From: JASHVB01 sp035523995
GTDB lineage: Bacteria > Pseudomonadota > Alphaproteobacteria > Acetobacterales > Acetobacteraceae
Assembly: GCA_035523995.1 (NCBI GenBank)
Contig: DATKPQ010000072.1
Location: 16,950-80,949 of the forward strand
Reading direction: 5' to 3'
Length of the DNA: 64,000 bases
Shown here: positions 26,372 to 35,437 of the stretch, piece after piece
Layout of the letters: every line of letters begins with the position of its first letter
Position numbering within the stretch: the stretch's first letter is position 1
The notes under the pieces: model-generated
Told to the model about the DNA's origin: nothing
What the model saw: only the letters and a program-made list of their open reading frames with translations
Databases searched by the model: none
Program-made: the position numbers and the translations under genes

Positions 26372-28201
26372 ATGTCGGAAACCACGGCAATTGCCGCGTC
26401 CAGCGTTGTCGATTCGATCGGCATCAATACCCATATCGATTTCGATTCCTATGGCTATCAGAATCTCCCGGCCGTGGAGGAGGCAATAAATTACCTGGGA
26501 GTCAAAAACATCCGCGATAGTGCCGAGAACCCTTCGGACGTGCAGTCCTGGCTGCAGGTCTCGCAGGCGACCGGCGCCAGGTTCGACGATTTCATCGGCG
26601 AGACATCGCCTTCCGATATGCAGACTCAGCTTGCGCTGATGCCGCAGCTCGCGGCGGAGGGCGTGCTGAACTACATCGAAGGCGGCAATGAGGAGGACGA
26701 TTCCTACGCCGCCTCGCAGGGCAACAACCTGCAGACCGCGGCGCAGTTCCAACAGCAGGTCTTTGCCATGGGCCAGCAGCTCGGGCTGCCGGTGATCAAC
26801 ATGAGCTTCGGCGCCGGCTGGACCGGCGCGAATGACTGGCAGGGCGACTATGGCACGGTGGGCGATCTGTCCGCCTATACCAACTTCGCCAACGCCCATA
26901 CCTATCCGAACGCGGGCACATCCGTGGACTCAACAATCCAGCAGCTCAACGGCGACGCGTTGCTGGCGGCTGGCAACCGGCCAGTGATAACGACCGAGAT
27001 CGGCTGGGATACCGGCGGCCAGGGAGCCGCGGTGCAGGGGGTGGTGGAGGCGGCGCTGGACGGCATCAAGGATGGTGATGCCGGCATGTATTTCTACGCT
27101 TTGTTCAACGACGGGTCCGGCAATTACGGGCTGATGAATTCGGATGGCTCGCCGACGCCCGCCGGCACCGCACTGCATGACCTGACCACCTTGCTCGCCG
27201 ACGATGGCGGCAGCTTCACACCGGGGTCGCTGGACTACAGTCTGAACGGCAATGTCTCGAGCGATAACACGCTGCTGATGGCAAAGTCCGACGGCAGCTA
27301 TTGGCTGGCGTTGTGGGACGAAAGTGCGGGTGCACATAACGTGACGGTGAACCTGGGGTCGGACGCGTCGCAGATTCAGGTGTTCGATCCGGTGACTGGC
27401 ACGTCCGCCATCCAGAGCGCCAGCAACGCCAACAGCATGACGGTGGACCTGGGGGGCGATCCGCTGCTGGTCGAGGTCGTGCCTTCGGGGAGTAGCAGCG
27501 CCGCGGCCACGGCCGCCGCAGGCTCGAGCAATGCCGGGGCCGCGACGTCGTCGGACAATTCGAGCGATACGACCACGCCAGCCGCCACGTCCTCCAGCAA
27601 TGCGGCTGGCGGGGCGCAGGATTCCAGCGCTACCGCCACGACTGCGCCGGCCATCACCATTGCATCCGGCGATACAAACCCGGTGGAGAACGTCAGCAAC
27701 ACCACGATCGGGGCGACGGCGGGCGATCACCTGATCTTCATAGGCGGCACCGGCGATACGCTGACGGCGACAGGCGGCAACGAGACGGTGCAGGCGTTCC
27801 AAGGGAGCAACACGATCGCCACCGGTAGCGGCGATGACGCGGTGTATTTCGCTGGCTCGAATAACGTGGTGGATGCCGGGGGCGGATCCAACACGCTGTA
27901 CGACAGCGGCAGCAACAATACGATCATGCTGCCTGCGGCGACGCAGGGCAGCGACACGATCTATGGCTACCTGATGACCAACGGTGACACGTTCGACATG
28001 AGCAAGCTGCTGGCCGGCACAAGCTGGAACGGCGACGTTTCCACGATCGGCGATTTCGTCTCGCTGACGGATGCGAATAATAACGCGGTGATCAGTGTCG
28101 ATCCCAGCGGCACGCAAGGCGGCAGCAGCTATACGGTTGCGACGCTGGAGAGCACTGGGCCGGTCACGCTCGGCACGCTGCTGGCGCATGCGATCACGTG
28201 A
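26372..28201 (+). CDS. Glycosidase-like protein with type I secretion-style C-terminus (paralogue 2)
   Basis: A 609-residue protein. Residues 1-375 repeat the glycosidase-like domain of the upstream gene with the same acidic residues (N106-E107, TTEIGW E209). Residues about 378-430 are a Ser/Ala/Thr linker. From about 440 onward come Gly/Asn/Asp-rich beta-roll-like repeats (GGTGDTLTATGGNETVQAF, GSNTIATGSGDDAVYFAGS, GSNNTI), and the protein ends in FVSLTDANNNAVISV... and a hydrophobic LGTLLAHAIT. There is no N-terminal signal. Together these suggest export by a type I (ABC/MFP/TolC) system; no such exporter is in the window. It would act on an extracellular or capsular polysaccharide. Confidence 0.8.
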   Translation: MSETTAIAASSVVDSIGINTHIDFDSYGYQNLPAVEEAINYLGVKNIRDSAENPSDVQSWLQVSQATGARFDDFIGETSPSDMQTQLALMPQLAAEGVLNYIEGGNEEDDSYAASQGNNLQTAAQFQQQVFAMGQQLGLPVINMSFGAGWTGANDWQGDYGTVGDLSAYTNFANAHTYPNAGTSVDSTIQQLNGDALLAAGNRPVITTEIGWDTGGQGAAVQGVVEAALDGIKDGDAGMYFYALFNDGSGNYGLMNSDGSPTPAGTALHDLTTLLADDGGSFTPGSLDYSLNGNVSSDNTLLMAKSDGSYWLALWDESAGAHNVTVNLGSDASQIQVFDPVTGTSAIQSASNANSMTVDLGGDPLLVEVVPSGSSSAAATAAAGSSNAGAATSSDNSSDTTTPAATSSSNAAGGAQDSSATATTAPAITIASGDTNPVENVSNTTIGATAGDHLIFIGGTGDTLTATGGNETVQAFQGSNTIATGSGDDAVYFAGSNNVVDAGGGSNTLYDSGSNNTIMLPAATQGSDTIYGYLMTNGDTFDMSKLLAGTSWNGDVSTIGDFVSLTDANNNAVISVDPSGTQGGSSYTVATLESTGPVTLGTLLAHAIT

Positions 28202-28571
28202 CGATGGCGGGTTTCCTTCTCCCGGTTTCGGGAGGGGGAAATGTTCGGCGCGTGCTGCCTGCCCGTTATCCATGGCCAGGCCGGGGCTCATGTGTTGAAC
28301 CGCCCGTTCCGCAGCGCCGGTTCGCCCGGCCATTGCCCCGCCGGTGCCGGCGCGGGGTCATGCTGCTGGTCCCGACCGCTCAACGCCGCGGCCCGCGTGT
28401 CGGCCAGCGTCATGCAATCGGGCCAGCGCGTGGCGCCGGGCGGCAATTTCCGTTGCACCGCCGCGTCGGTTGCGGCAAGTGAACGCCGCCGTTGGCCAAC
28501 CGGACCGTCGCCATCTCGGACAACGCGACCGATCAGGCGGTGCCGGCCACGCAGCGGCGGGAGGAACCGAC
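28202..28571. other. Gap with stem-loop upstream of the ethylene-receptor-like kinase
   Basis: 370 bases between the secreted glycosidase-like gene and the sensor kinase. CCTTCTCCCG at 28215-28224 can pair with CGGGAGGGGG at 28229-28238 (two G-T pairs), a possible terminator of the upstream gene 14 bases after its stop. The remainder is an open frame continuous with the kinase (from 28344) but without conserved residues, so I treat it as leader. Confidence 0.45.
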
Positions 28572-30149
28572 ATGCTGGCATGGCTCTCCGGCTTGTGGCT
28601 GACCCAGGGCTATCTGCCGCACGGCATCTGTCTCGCGTGGCAGCCGTGGCTGATCTGGCTCGAGCTCATGTCCAATGCATTGATCGCAATTTCGTATTAT
28701 TCGATTCCCGCTGCCCTGGCGTACTTCGCGATCCAGCGGCGCGACTTGCCATTCCGGTCCGTCTTCGTATTGTTCATCCTGTTCATACTCGCTTGTGGGA
28801 CAACCCATGCGGTAAGCGCCATCACGCTGTGGGATCCGATCTACCGGCTTGATGCCTCCGTCGAGGCGTTGACTGCGCTGGTATCCGTACCAACCGCGAT
28901 CACCTTGTGGCTGTTGCTGCCAGCGGCTCTGGCGATGCCAAGCCATGCACAGCTCGCTGCGCTCAATCGCAGCCTGTCCCATGAGATTGAAGAACGCCGG
29001 CGCATCGAGCAATCGGTGCGCGACATGAATGTCGTGCTGGATCAGCGGGTGCAGGCGAGGACAGCGCTGCTGCAATCGATCCTCGATACCGTACCCGATG
29101 CCATGGTGGTGGTCGATGCGCAGGGCCTGATCGAATCATTCAGCGCGGCGGCGGAGCAATTGTTCGGTTTCACCGCCGAAGACATGCGCGGCTGCAGCAT
29201 TGCGCTGCTGATCCCGCAGCTGGGATCCGCCAGCCTCGACGCGCAATTCGACGAGTTCCTGGTGCGCAATGGGAACAGTACGCAGTCTAACGCGCGTGCC
29301 GCGATGGGAAAGCGGAAAGACGCAAGCACGTTCCCGATGGAGCTGTTAGTCGGCGCGGTGCGGCATGGCGAGCAACATCTGTTCACCTGCTTCGTCCGCG
29401 ATCTCACCGAACGCCAGGAGGCGGAGCGCCGCATGCAGGAACTGCAGGCGGAACTCGCGCATGTGTCGCGGCTGACCGAGATGGGGCAGCTGGCATCCGG
29501 TATTGCCCACGAGCTGAACCAGCCGCTGAGCGCCACAGCGAATTATCTCAGCGCGACAAGGCGGCTGCTGGAGCGAGGCGATGCTTCCGCATTGCACGCC
29601 GTCAAGGAGGCGATCGATCGCGCGACGGCACAGGTGCAGCGGACCGGCGATATCATTCAGCGGCTGCGTGGCTTCGTGAAGAAATCCGAACCGGAACGCA
29701 AGCCGGAGGATGTCGTTGGTCTGGTGGAAGAAGCCAGCTCGCTGGCTCTGATCGGCGGCAGAGACCGGGGCGTCGCGGTGGATTTGCGACCAGCGCCGGC
29801 GCTGCCGCCGGTGCTGGTGGACAGAGTTCAGATCCAGCAGGTGGTGGTGAATATCCTGCGCAACGCCGTCGAGGCGATGGAGGCGGGCCCGCGCCGCGAG
29901 ATCACCATCGATGTTACCCCCGCCTCCGATGGGCTGGTGGAGATTGGTGTCGCCGACACCGGACACGGCATTGCACAGAATATTGCGCAACGATTGTTCC
30001 AGCCGTTCAATACGAGCAAGGCGCACGGCATGGGCGTTGGGTTGTCGCTCTGCCGTTCGATCATCGAGGCGCATGGCGGGCGGCTTTGGGCCGAGCCGAA
30101 TCCTGACGGCGGCACGATCTTCCGGTTCACTGTCCCGGTGGCGGCGTGA
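28572..30149 (+). CDS. Histidine kinase with ethylene-receptor-like membrane domain and PAS
   Basis: A 525-residue membrane histidine kinase. Residues 25-120 form three helices that align with the ethylene-binding domain of plant ETR1 at a constant offset of ten: Y42, I45, P46, I72, C75 and H79 equal ETR1 Y32, I35, P36, I62, C65 and H69, including the copper ligands Cys and His in CGTTH. ETR1 Asp25 is Asn (N35). A coiled-coil linker, a PAS domain (about 165-285), and a HisKA/HATPase module follow: phospho-acceptor in GIAHELNQP, N-box VVNILRNAVEAM, G boxes VADTGHGIA and GMGVGLSLC. ATG 28572 follows GGGAGGAACC, a strong ribosome binding site. No response regulator is adjacent. Confidence 0.85.
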   Translation: MLAWLSGLWLTQGYLPHGICLAWQPWLIWLELMSNALIAISYYSIPAALAYFAIQRRDLPFRSVFVLFILFILACGTTHAVSAITLWDPIYRLDASVEALTALVSVPTAITLWLLLPAALAMPSHAQLAALNRSLSHEIEERRRIEQSVRDMNVVLDQRVQARTALLQSILDTVPDAMVVVDAQGLIESFSAAAEQLFGFTAEDMRGCSIALLIPQLGSASLDAQFDEFLVRNGNSTQSNARAAMGKRKDASTFPMELLVGAVRHGEQHLFTCFVRDLTERQEAERRMQELQAELAHVSRLTEMGQLASGIAHELNQPLSATANYLSATRRLLERGDASALHAVKEAIDRATAQVQRTGDIIQRLRGFVKKSEPERKPEDVVGLVEEASSLALIGGRDRGVAVDLRPAPALPPVLVDRVQIQQVVVNILRNAVEAMEAGPRREITIDVTPASDGLVEIGVADTGHGIAQNIAQRLFQPFNTSKAHGMGVGLSLCRSIIEAHGGRLWAEPNPDGGTIFRFTVPVAA

Positions 30150-30199
30150 CCTGACGGAGCCGCGGGAAGCGCGCGGCTTTGCGGCGAGCGGAATGCGCA

Positions 30200-31543
30200 T
30201 CAAGCCGCGGCGGTTTCTGCTGCTGCCTGGGTTTCCGAGCGCCGGCGCAGCAGCCGCAGCACGGCAAGCGCACCGGTGGCGGCGACCAGCGTCGGCACCG
30301 CAGCGATCAGGAACAATTGCGACGGGGTCCAATGCATGGCCAGCAGCAGGCCGGCGATCGCCGGGGACAGCACGGCGCCGCAGCGGCCGACACCAAAGCC
30401 CCAGCCAACGCCGGTGCCGCGCATGCTGGGCGGATAGACGTTGGCGCAACTTGCATTCAGCACGCTCTGCGCACCGATCAGGAAGATCCCTACCGCGAGC
30501 ACGGCGCACATCAGGAAAGCGAACTCGCTCCCGCCGCTGCCCAACACCACCATTGCGACGGCGGCCAGCGCATATAGCAGGCCGGTGGCGAGAAACGGCG
30601 GCACGCGCACGACGATCGGAGCAACGAGCAAGGTGCCGATGATGCCGCCGAACTGCAGCGAGGCGGAGATCACCACCACCTCCTTGCCTGACAGGCCGCG
30701 GCCGGACAGCAAAGTCGGCAGCCATGAATTGAAGAAGAACAGCGCGATGCCGGCGCCGAAGAATGTCACCCACAGCATGATGGTGATGGGGGCGCGGGCA
30801 TCCTCGAAGAGTTGGGCGGGTTGGAAGCCAGGCTTGTTCTCATAGGCGACAGTGAACCGGGTTTCATGGGAGACGTCGTGTGTGGGATCGATGCGGGCAA
30901 GCGTGGCGCGGATATGCGCTACCGGCGCGTTGTGCATGACCTGGAAGACCAGGGTCTCCGGCAGGCAGGCAACGAACAAGGGAGCGAGCAGGATTGGCAA
31001 CGCGCCGCCGAGATAGAAGACGGTGCGCCAGCCGAAGATGGAGAGGAAGCCGTAGGAATAGCCGGCCACGACGGAGCCCAGCGCGATGCTGATATACATG
31101 ATCATGGTGACCGTCGTACGCACGTGCCGCGGCATGAAGTCGCTGGCGATGGCAATGGAGATGGGGGTTGCACCGCCCAGCAGAAGGCCGGCGAAAAAGC
31201 GGAGGGCCACCAATACGCGGACTGATGGCGCGAACGCCGCGGCGAAGGAGAACACGCCGAAGCCGATCCCGCACAGGATGAAGGTGTGCCTGGCACCCAA
31301 CCGGTCGGCGACCAGGCCGAAGGCGAGCGCGCCGATCGTGAGGCCGAACAATCCGGCGGAGAATACCGGCGCGATCATGGCGCGGGTGATGCCGAAGAGG
31401 TGGATGAATTGCGGTGCGGCGTAGCTGATGGCGGTGAGGTCGTAGCCGTCCAGGAACACCATCAGGCCGCACAGGATGGCGATCCAGAGATGGAAGGCGT
31501 TGAAACGGGCGTTGTCGATGACGTCCGAAACGTTGGTTGGCAT
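30200..31543 (-). CDS. MFS transporter, aromatic acid:H+ symporter type
   Basis: A 447-residue major facilitator protein with 12 predicted helices. The signature of the AAHS family (BenK, PcaK, MhpT) is present in helix 1: FLDGYDLTAIS, and the loop 2-3 motif reads GLVADRLGARH. Members import benzoate, 4-hydroxybenzoate, protocatechuate or related acids with protons. The start at 31543 (MPTNVSDV) is preceded by GGGAGAGACAAACG; a longer frame to 31600 lacks a site. No aromatic-catabolic genes are in view, so the substrate is open. It lies downstream of, and in the same orientation as, the liv genes, separated from livF by about 280 bases of repeat. Confidence 0.85.
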   Translation of the reverse strand: MPTNVSDVIDNARFNAFHLWIAILCGLMVFLDGYDLTAISYAAPQFIHLFGITRAMIAPVFSAGLFGLTIGALAFGLVADRLGARHTFILCGIGFGVFSFAAAFAPSVRVLVALRFFAGLLLGGATPISIAIASDFMPRHVRTTVTMIMYISIALGSVVAGYSYGFLSIFGWRTVFYLGGALPILLAPLFVACLPETLVFQVMHNAPVAHIRATLARIDPTHDVSHETRFTVAYENKPGFQPAQLFEDARAPITIMLWVTFFGAGIALFFFNSWLPTLLSGRGLSGKEVVVISASLQFGGIIGTLLVAPIVVRVPPFLATGLLYALAAVAMVVLGSGGSEFAFLMCAVLAVGIFLIGAQSVLNASCANVYPPSMRGTGVGWGFGVGRCGAVLSPAIAGLLLAMHWTPSQLFLIAAVPTLVAATGALAVLRLLRRRSETQAAAETAAA

Positions 31544-31699
31544 CGTTTGTCTCTCCCGGAGTCGCAGCGGCGGGGCTGCGGCCTGTGGCGGGGGTGGCAT
31601 GGGCCGGAGAGGAGATCAAGCGGCGGCGGCGTGCCTGTTCGTTGTTGCCGGGAGTGAGGCGGGGAAGTGGTCTTTGAACTGTCGAGCCGGGATAGAGCG

Positions 31700-31826
31700 G
31701 CCTGTCACGAGCGAGATTGCTTCGTCGCTTTGCGCCTCGCAATGACATGAGAGGCGCGATGACATAAAGGGCGCGATGACTTTATTATAAATGCACGATG
31801 AAGCGAAAGGCGCGATGACTTGAAAA
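31700..31826. repeat. CATTGCGAGG-family repeat with short direct repeats
   Basis: Bases 31715-31748 read GATTGCTTCGTCGC, then CTCGCAATGACAT, the reverse complement of units present at 35299-35333. Downstream come three copies of GGCGCGATGAC (near 31753, 31770 and 31809) with short spacers. It fills the gap between livF and the MFS gene. Confidence 0.65.
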
Positions 31827-31827
31827 G

Positions 31828-32535
31828 CTAAAGCGCCAGCAGCCGGTCCAGCAGCGCCGGATCGTCGCGCAATTCCGCTGCGCCACCGGAATGGCGCACC
31901 GTCCCCTTTTCCAGCACGTAAACCCGATCGGCCAGCGACAATGAAAACGCGACCCCTTGCTCTGCCAGCAAAATCGTCAGCCCTTCTGCCTTCAGTTCGG
32001 CGATCTTCTGCCGCAGCATCTCGACGATGAGCGGTGCCAGGCCCTCGGACGGCTCGTCCAACAGCAGCAGTTCCGGGTTTCCCACCAAGGCGCGACCGAT
32101 CGTCAGCATCTGTTGCTCGCCGCCGGACAGATAGCCGCCGCGCTGGTTGCGGCGTTCCGATAACACGGGGAACAGATCGTAGACGCGGTCCACCGTCCAT
32201 CGTCCGGGGCGGCGCGCGGCGCGCGCGGCGACGTCGAGGTTCTCCCACACCGTCAGCTCGGCAAAGATGCGGCGATCTTCCGGCACAAACCCGATGCCGG
32301 CGCGCGCGATGCGGAACGGCGGCCATCCCGCCACATCCTTTCCGCGCCATACCACATGCCCGGATCGCGGCGGCGTGAGCCCCATGATCGAGCGCATCGT
32401 CGTGGATTTTCCGACGCCGTTGCGCCCGAGCAAGCAGACGCATTCGCCTTCGGCCACATCGAGCGAAATGCCGAACAACACCTGGCTGAGGCCATAGGCG
32501 GTATGGATGTTGTCCACCGTGAGCAGTGACGTCAC
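31828..32535 (-). CDS. livF: Branched-chain amino acid-type ABC transporter, ATP-binding protein
   Basis: A 235-residue LivF-type ATPase. Walker A is GRNGVGKST, the ABC signature is LSGGEQQ, and Walker B is LLLDEPSEG. The EDRRIFAELTVWENL stretch is typical of LivF. It pairs with LivG to power the LivHM permease at the inner membrane. Its ATG overlaps the livG stop by four bases (32532-32535). It is the last gene of the liv operon. Substrates of this family include branched-chain amino acids, amides, urea and aromatic acids. Confidence 0.93.
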   Translation of the reverse strand: MTSLLTVDNIHTAYGLSQVLFGISLDVAEGECVCLLGRNGVGKSTTMRSIMGLTPPRSGHVVWRGKDVAGWPPFRIARAGIGFVPEDRRIFAELTVWENLDVAARAARRPGRWTVDRVYDLFPVLSERRNQRGGYLSGGEQQMLTIGRALVGNPELLLLDEPSEGLAPLIVEMLRQKIAELKAEGLTILLAEQGVAFSLSLADRVYVLEKGTVRHSGGAAELRDDPALLDRLLAL

Positions 32536-33269
32536 GCATGCTCTCCCAGGTAGACGCGGCGCACTTCGGGATTGGCGCGCACTTCGTCCGGCGGGCCTTC
32601 GGCGAGTTTGCGGCCCTGGTAGAGCACGGCGATCTTCTGCGCGATGCCGAACACCACGGCCATATCATGCTCTGTGAACAGCAGCGTGAGGCCGCGTTCC
32701 AACGCGATGCGGCGCAGCAGCGCGATGGTGTCGTGCGTCTCGCCAGCCGACATGCCGGCGGTGGGTTCGTCCAGCAGCAGGACCTTCGGATCGGATGCCA
32801 GAGCGATGCCAAGTTCGAGCTGCTTTTGGTTGCCATAGGCCAGCGTGCCGGCGGTCTCGCCTGCCACGGCGCCCAGGCCGATCGACGCCAGCAGCGCCTC
32901 GGCATCGTCGCGGAACAGCGTTTCGGAATGAGACCAGAAGTCCCGGCCGTGGCCGCGATGGGCCATCAGCGCCGCTTGCACGTTCTGCAAGACCGTGAGG
33001 CGGGGAAAGATATTCGTCAGCTGGAAGGACCGGCCCATGCCCAGGCCGCAAATGCGATAGGGCGGCAGCCCTGTCACATCCCGCCCATCCAGCACCACGC
33101 GCCCGGTATCGGCACGCAGATGGCCGGTAATGAGGTTGAAGAAGGTAGACTTGCCGGCGCCGTTTGGCCCGATCACCGCGGCGATCTGTTGGCTTTCCAC
33201 CGTCAGGCTGACGTCATTCACCGCGACGAAGCCCGCGAACGATTTGCGCAAGTGAGTGATTTCAAGCAT
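32532..33269 (-). CDS. livG: Branched-chain amino acid-type ABC transporter, ATP-binding protein
   Basis: A 245-residue LivG-type ATPase. Walker A is GPNGAGKST, Walker B LLLDEPTAGMS, and the signature is the variant LAYGNQKQLE, normal for LivG. The C-terminal PEVRRVYLGE is also a LivG hallmark. I chose ATG 33269 (MLEITHLRKSF), which overlaps the livM stop by eight bases; an in-frame start at 33341 would add 24 residues inside livM. Translationally coupled on both sides. Confidence 0.93.
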   Translation of the reverse strand: MLEITHLRKSFAGFVAVNDVSLTVESQQIAAVIGPNGAGKSTFFNLITGHLRADTGRVVLDGRDVTGLPPYRICGLGMGRSFQLTNIFPRLTVLQNVQAALMAHRGHGRDFWSHSETLFRDDAEALLASIGLGAVAGETAGTLAYGNQKQLELGIALASDPKVLLLDEPTAGMSAGETHDTIALLRRIALERGLTLLFTEHDMAVVFGIAQKIAVLYQGRKLAEGPPDEVRANPEVRRVYLGEHA

Positions 33270-34290
33270 CACGCGCCACCAGACGCGACCGCCGCCGCTG
33301 CACGGCAACCCACGCGCGGTTGAATCCGCCCACCACGCCACCCGGTAACGCGAACAACAGCACCAGCAGGATCGAGCCCAGCACGAACGGCCAGTATTGC
33401 GTATAGTTGGTGATCTCCTGGTTCAGCCAGTCCAGCACCAGCGCACCAACCGGCGGTCCCCAGAAGAAGTTCATCCCGCCGAGGATAGTCATGATCATCA
33501 CCTGCGCCGACTGCGTCCAGAACACGTAGTCGGGGAACACGCCGCGGGTGTAAATGCCGTACAGCGCGCCGGCGAATCCCGCGAAGCCGCCGGCGACGAC
33601 GAACACGGTCAGTTCGTAGGCGCGGACGTTGAGGCCGATGAAGGCGGCGCGTTCGCGGTTGTCGCGGATCGCGGTCAGCATGCGGCCGAACGGCGAGCGT
33701 GTGATCTGCGCCATGGCCGCAGTGCAGATTGCCGCGAGCGTCAGGGTCAGGATGTAGAAGCGGCCGTTCTCGGTCAGGCCGTCGAGGCCGGGGATGGCCG
33801 CCATCCAGTGCATGTCCGGGAAGGGCACATCGGCGATGCCCTGGTCGCCGCCGGTCACGGCGTCCCATTTGAAGCAGATCGCCCACACGATCTGCGAAAA
33901 TGCCAACGTCAGCATGGCGAAGTAGATTTTTGTGAGGCGTACGCAGAAGTAGCCGAAGACCAGCGAGAACAGTGCCGCGGCCAGGCCGGCTGCCGGGAAG
34001 GCGATGACGAACGACACGCCGTAGGTCTTCATCAGGATGCCGCAGACATAGGCGCCGACACCGAAATACGCGACGTGGCCGAACGACACCAATCCCGTCG
34101 TGCCCAGCAGCAGGTTGAGGCTGACGGCGAACAACGCGTCGATGATGATCTGGGTGGCGAGGAACGTGTCGTAGCGGCTGCCGATCCACGGCATCGGCAA
34201 CAGCAGCAGGAACACGATCAGCGTCCACGGCACGCGGCGCGGGCTTGCATTTCGGGACCGGACCATGGGACGGCTGAGCGGCAGGCTCAT
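33262..34290 (-). CDS. livM: Branched-chain amino acid-type ABC transporter permease
   Basis: A 342-residue LivM-type permease with about nine to ten helices. SLNLLLGTTGLVSFGHVAYFGVGAY and RDNRERAAFIGLNVRAYEL are family signatures, the latter being the coupling loop to the ATPases. The N-terminal 20 residues are basic and cytoplasmic. Its start overlaps the livH stop by four bases (34287-34290), and it overlaps livG downstream. Confidence 0.93.
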   Translation of the reverse strand: MSLPLSRPMVRSRNASPRRVPWTLIVFLLLLPMPWIGSRYDTFLATQIIIDALFAVSLNLLLGTTGLVSFGHVAYFGVGAYVCGILMKTYGVSFVIAFPAAGLAAALFSLVFGYFCVRLTKIYFAMLTLAFSQIVWAICFKWDAVTGGDQGIADVPFPDMHWMAAIPGLDGLTENGRFYILTLTLAAICTAAMAQITRSPFGRMLTAIRDNRERAAFIGLNVRAYELTVFVVAGGFAGFAGALYGIYTRGVFPDYVFWTQSAQVMIMTILGGMNFFWGPPVGALVLDWLNQEITNYTQYWPFVLGSILLVLLFALPGGVVGGFNRAWVAVQRRRSRLVARDA

Positions 34291-35168
34291 CGGATTGGCC
34301 GTCCCATCAGGCCCCAGGGTCGCACGATCAGCACCACTGCCATCAGCGCAAACACCGCGAATACTGAGAACTGTGGAAATGCCAGGATGCCGAAGGACAG
34401 CGTCTGGCCGTAGATCATTGCGCCCCAGAATGTGCCCCAGAACGATCCCAGGCCGCCGATCACCACCACGATGAAGGCATCGACGATGATCTGTACGTCC
34501 ATGCCCGGCACCACACTTTCAATGGGGGTGATCAGCGCGCCGGCCAGGCCGGCCAGGAAGGAGCTGACGACGAACATGCCGGTGTAGAGCATGCCGACAT
34601 TGGCACCGAGCGCGCCTACCATCTCGCGGTCATACGCTGCTGCCCTCAGCACTCGTCCGGCCGAACTTTTGCTCAGCACCAGGCCGCCGATGATCGCAAT
34701 TGCTGGTCCCAGCAGGATGATGAACAGATTGTAGAAGGGGATTGTGGTGCCGAGCCATTGCAAGCTGCCGTCCAGCACGGGAGGACGGTGCACCGAAAGT
34801 TGGTCGGTGCCCCAGGTGTATTTGGCGACGTCGCCCAGGATCAGCACCAGCGCGTAGGTGAACAGCAGTTGGTAGAGTTCTTCGACGCCGTAGAGGTGGC
34901 GCAGCAAAAGGCGTTCGACGATGCCGCCGAGGATAGCGACGCTGACGCCGGCTGCCAGTGCGGCAATCCAGAACGCGCCACCGGTGGGTTGCAGCCACGT
35001 CACCACCTGCCAGGCCATGTAGGCGCCGATCATGTAGAATGAGCCATGCGCGAAGTTCAGCACGCGCATGACGCCGAATACCAGCGACAGGCCGGAGGCG
35101 ATCAGGAACAGGAACATCGCCGTGGTCAGGCCGCTGAGGAACTGGGCGGCGATCAGGGAGATCGTCAT
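34287..35168 (-). CDS. livH: Branched-chain amino acid-type ABC transporter permease
   Basis: A 293-residue LivH-type permease with about eight helices. ASGLSLVFGVMRVLNFAHGSFYMIGAY is the conserved opening (residues 22-48), and RAAAYDREMVGALGANVGML is the coupling loop. It is the first permease gene of the operon; 269 bases with a large inverted repeat separate it from the binding-protein gene upstream, which may lower permease expression relative to the binding protein. Confidence 0.93.
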   Translation of the reverse strand: MTISLIAAQFLSGLTTAMFLFLIASGLSLVFGVMRVLNFAHGSFYMIGAYMAWQVVTWLQPTGGAFWIAALAAGVSVAILGGIVERLLLRHLYGVEELYQLLFTYALVLILGDVAKYTWGTDQLSVHRPPVLDGSLQWLGTTIPFYNLFIILLGPAIAIIGGLVLSKSSAGRVLRAAAYDREMVGALGANVGMLYTGMFVVSSFLAGLAGALITPIESVVPGMDVQIIVDAFIVVVIGGLGSFWGTFWGAMIYGQTLSFGILAFPQFSVFAVFALMAVVLIVRPWGLMGRPIR

Positions 35169-35209
35169 GACGTGGGTCGGGGTCCGTCGGTGCGTTCGAT
35201 CAGGTGGGT

Positions 35210-35430
35210 CTTGTCATTCCGGGGTGCGCTGTGACGCCGAAAGTCATTGCGAGGAACGCGGCGACACCGAAAGTCATTGCGCGGCGCGCAGCGACACTGA
35301 TGTCATCGCGAGGAGCTTAGCGACGAAGCAATCTCGTTCGCCCGAGTACCCGGAGCGTCGGTCCATCGCGTGACCGGGATTGCTTCGCCGCTCTGCTCCT
35401 CGCAATGACATCTGACATCGCAATGACATC
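35210..35430. repeat. Tandem and inverted CATTGCGAGG repeats between livK and livH
   Basis: Three 30-base units start at 35239, 35269 and 35299, each containing (A/G)TCAT(T/C)GCG then GCGACA/GCGACG, with a weaker fourth at 35210. The last unit (35299-35333) has a nearly perfect 35-base reverse complement at 35378-35412, giving a long stem with a 44-base loop. A further CATCGCAATGACATC follows. Equal unit spacing without unique spacers rules out a CRISPR array. Confidence 0.75.
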
Positions 35431-35437
35431 TGGCGTT

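Noticed and set aside
33397..34413. A 338-codon plus-strand frame.
   Set aside because: It is antisense to livM, which has full family motifs and overlaps its operon partners.
35210..35430. Evenly spaced 30-base units resembling a CRISPR array.
   Set aside because: The units are directly adjacent with no unique spacers, they degenerate along the array, and an inverted copy follows. No cas gene is present.
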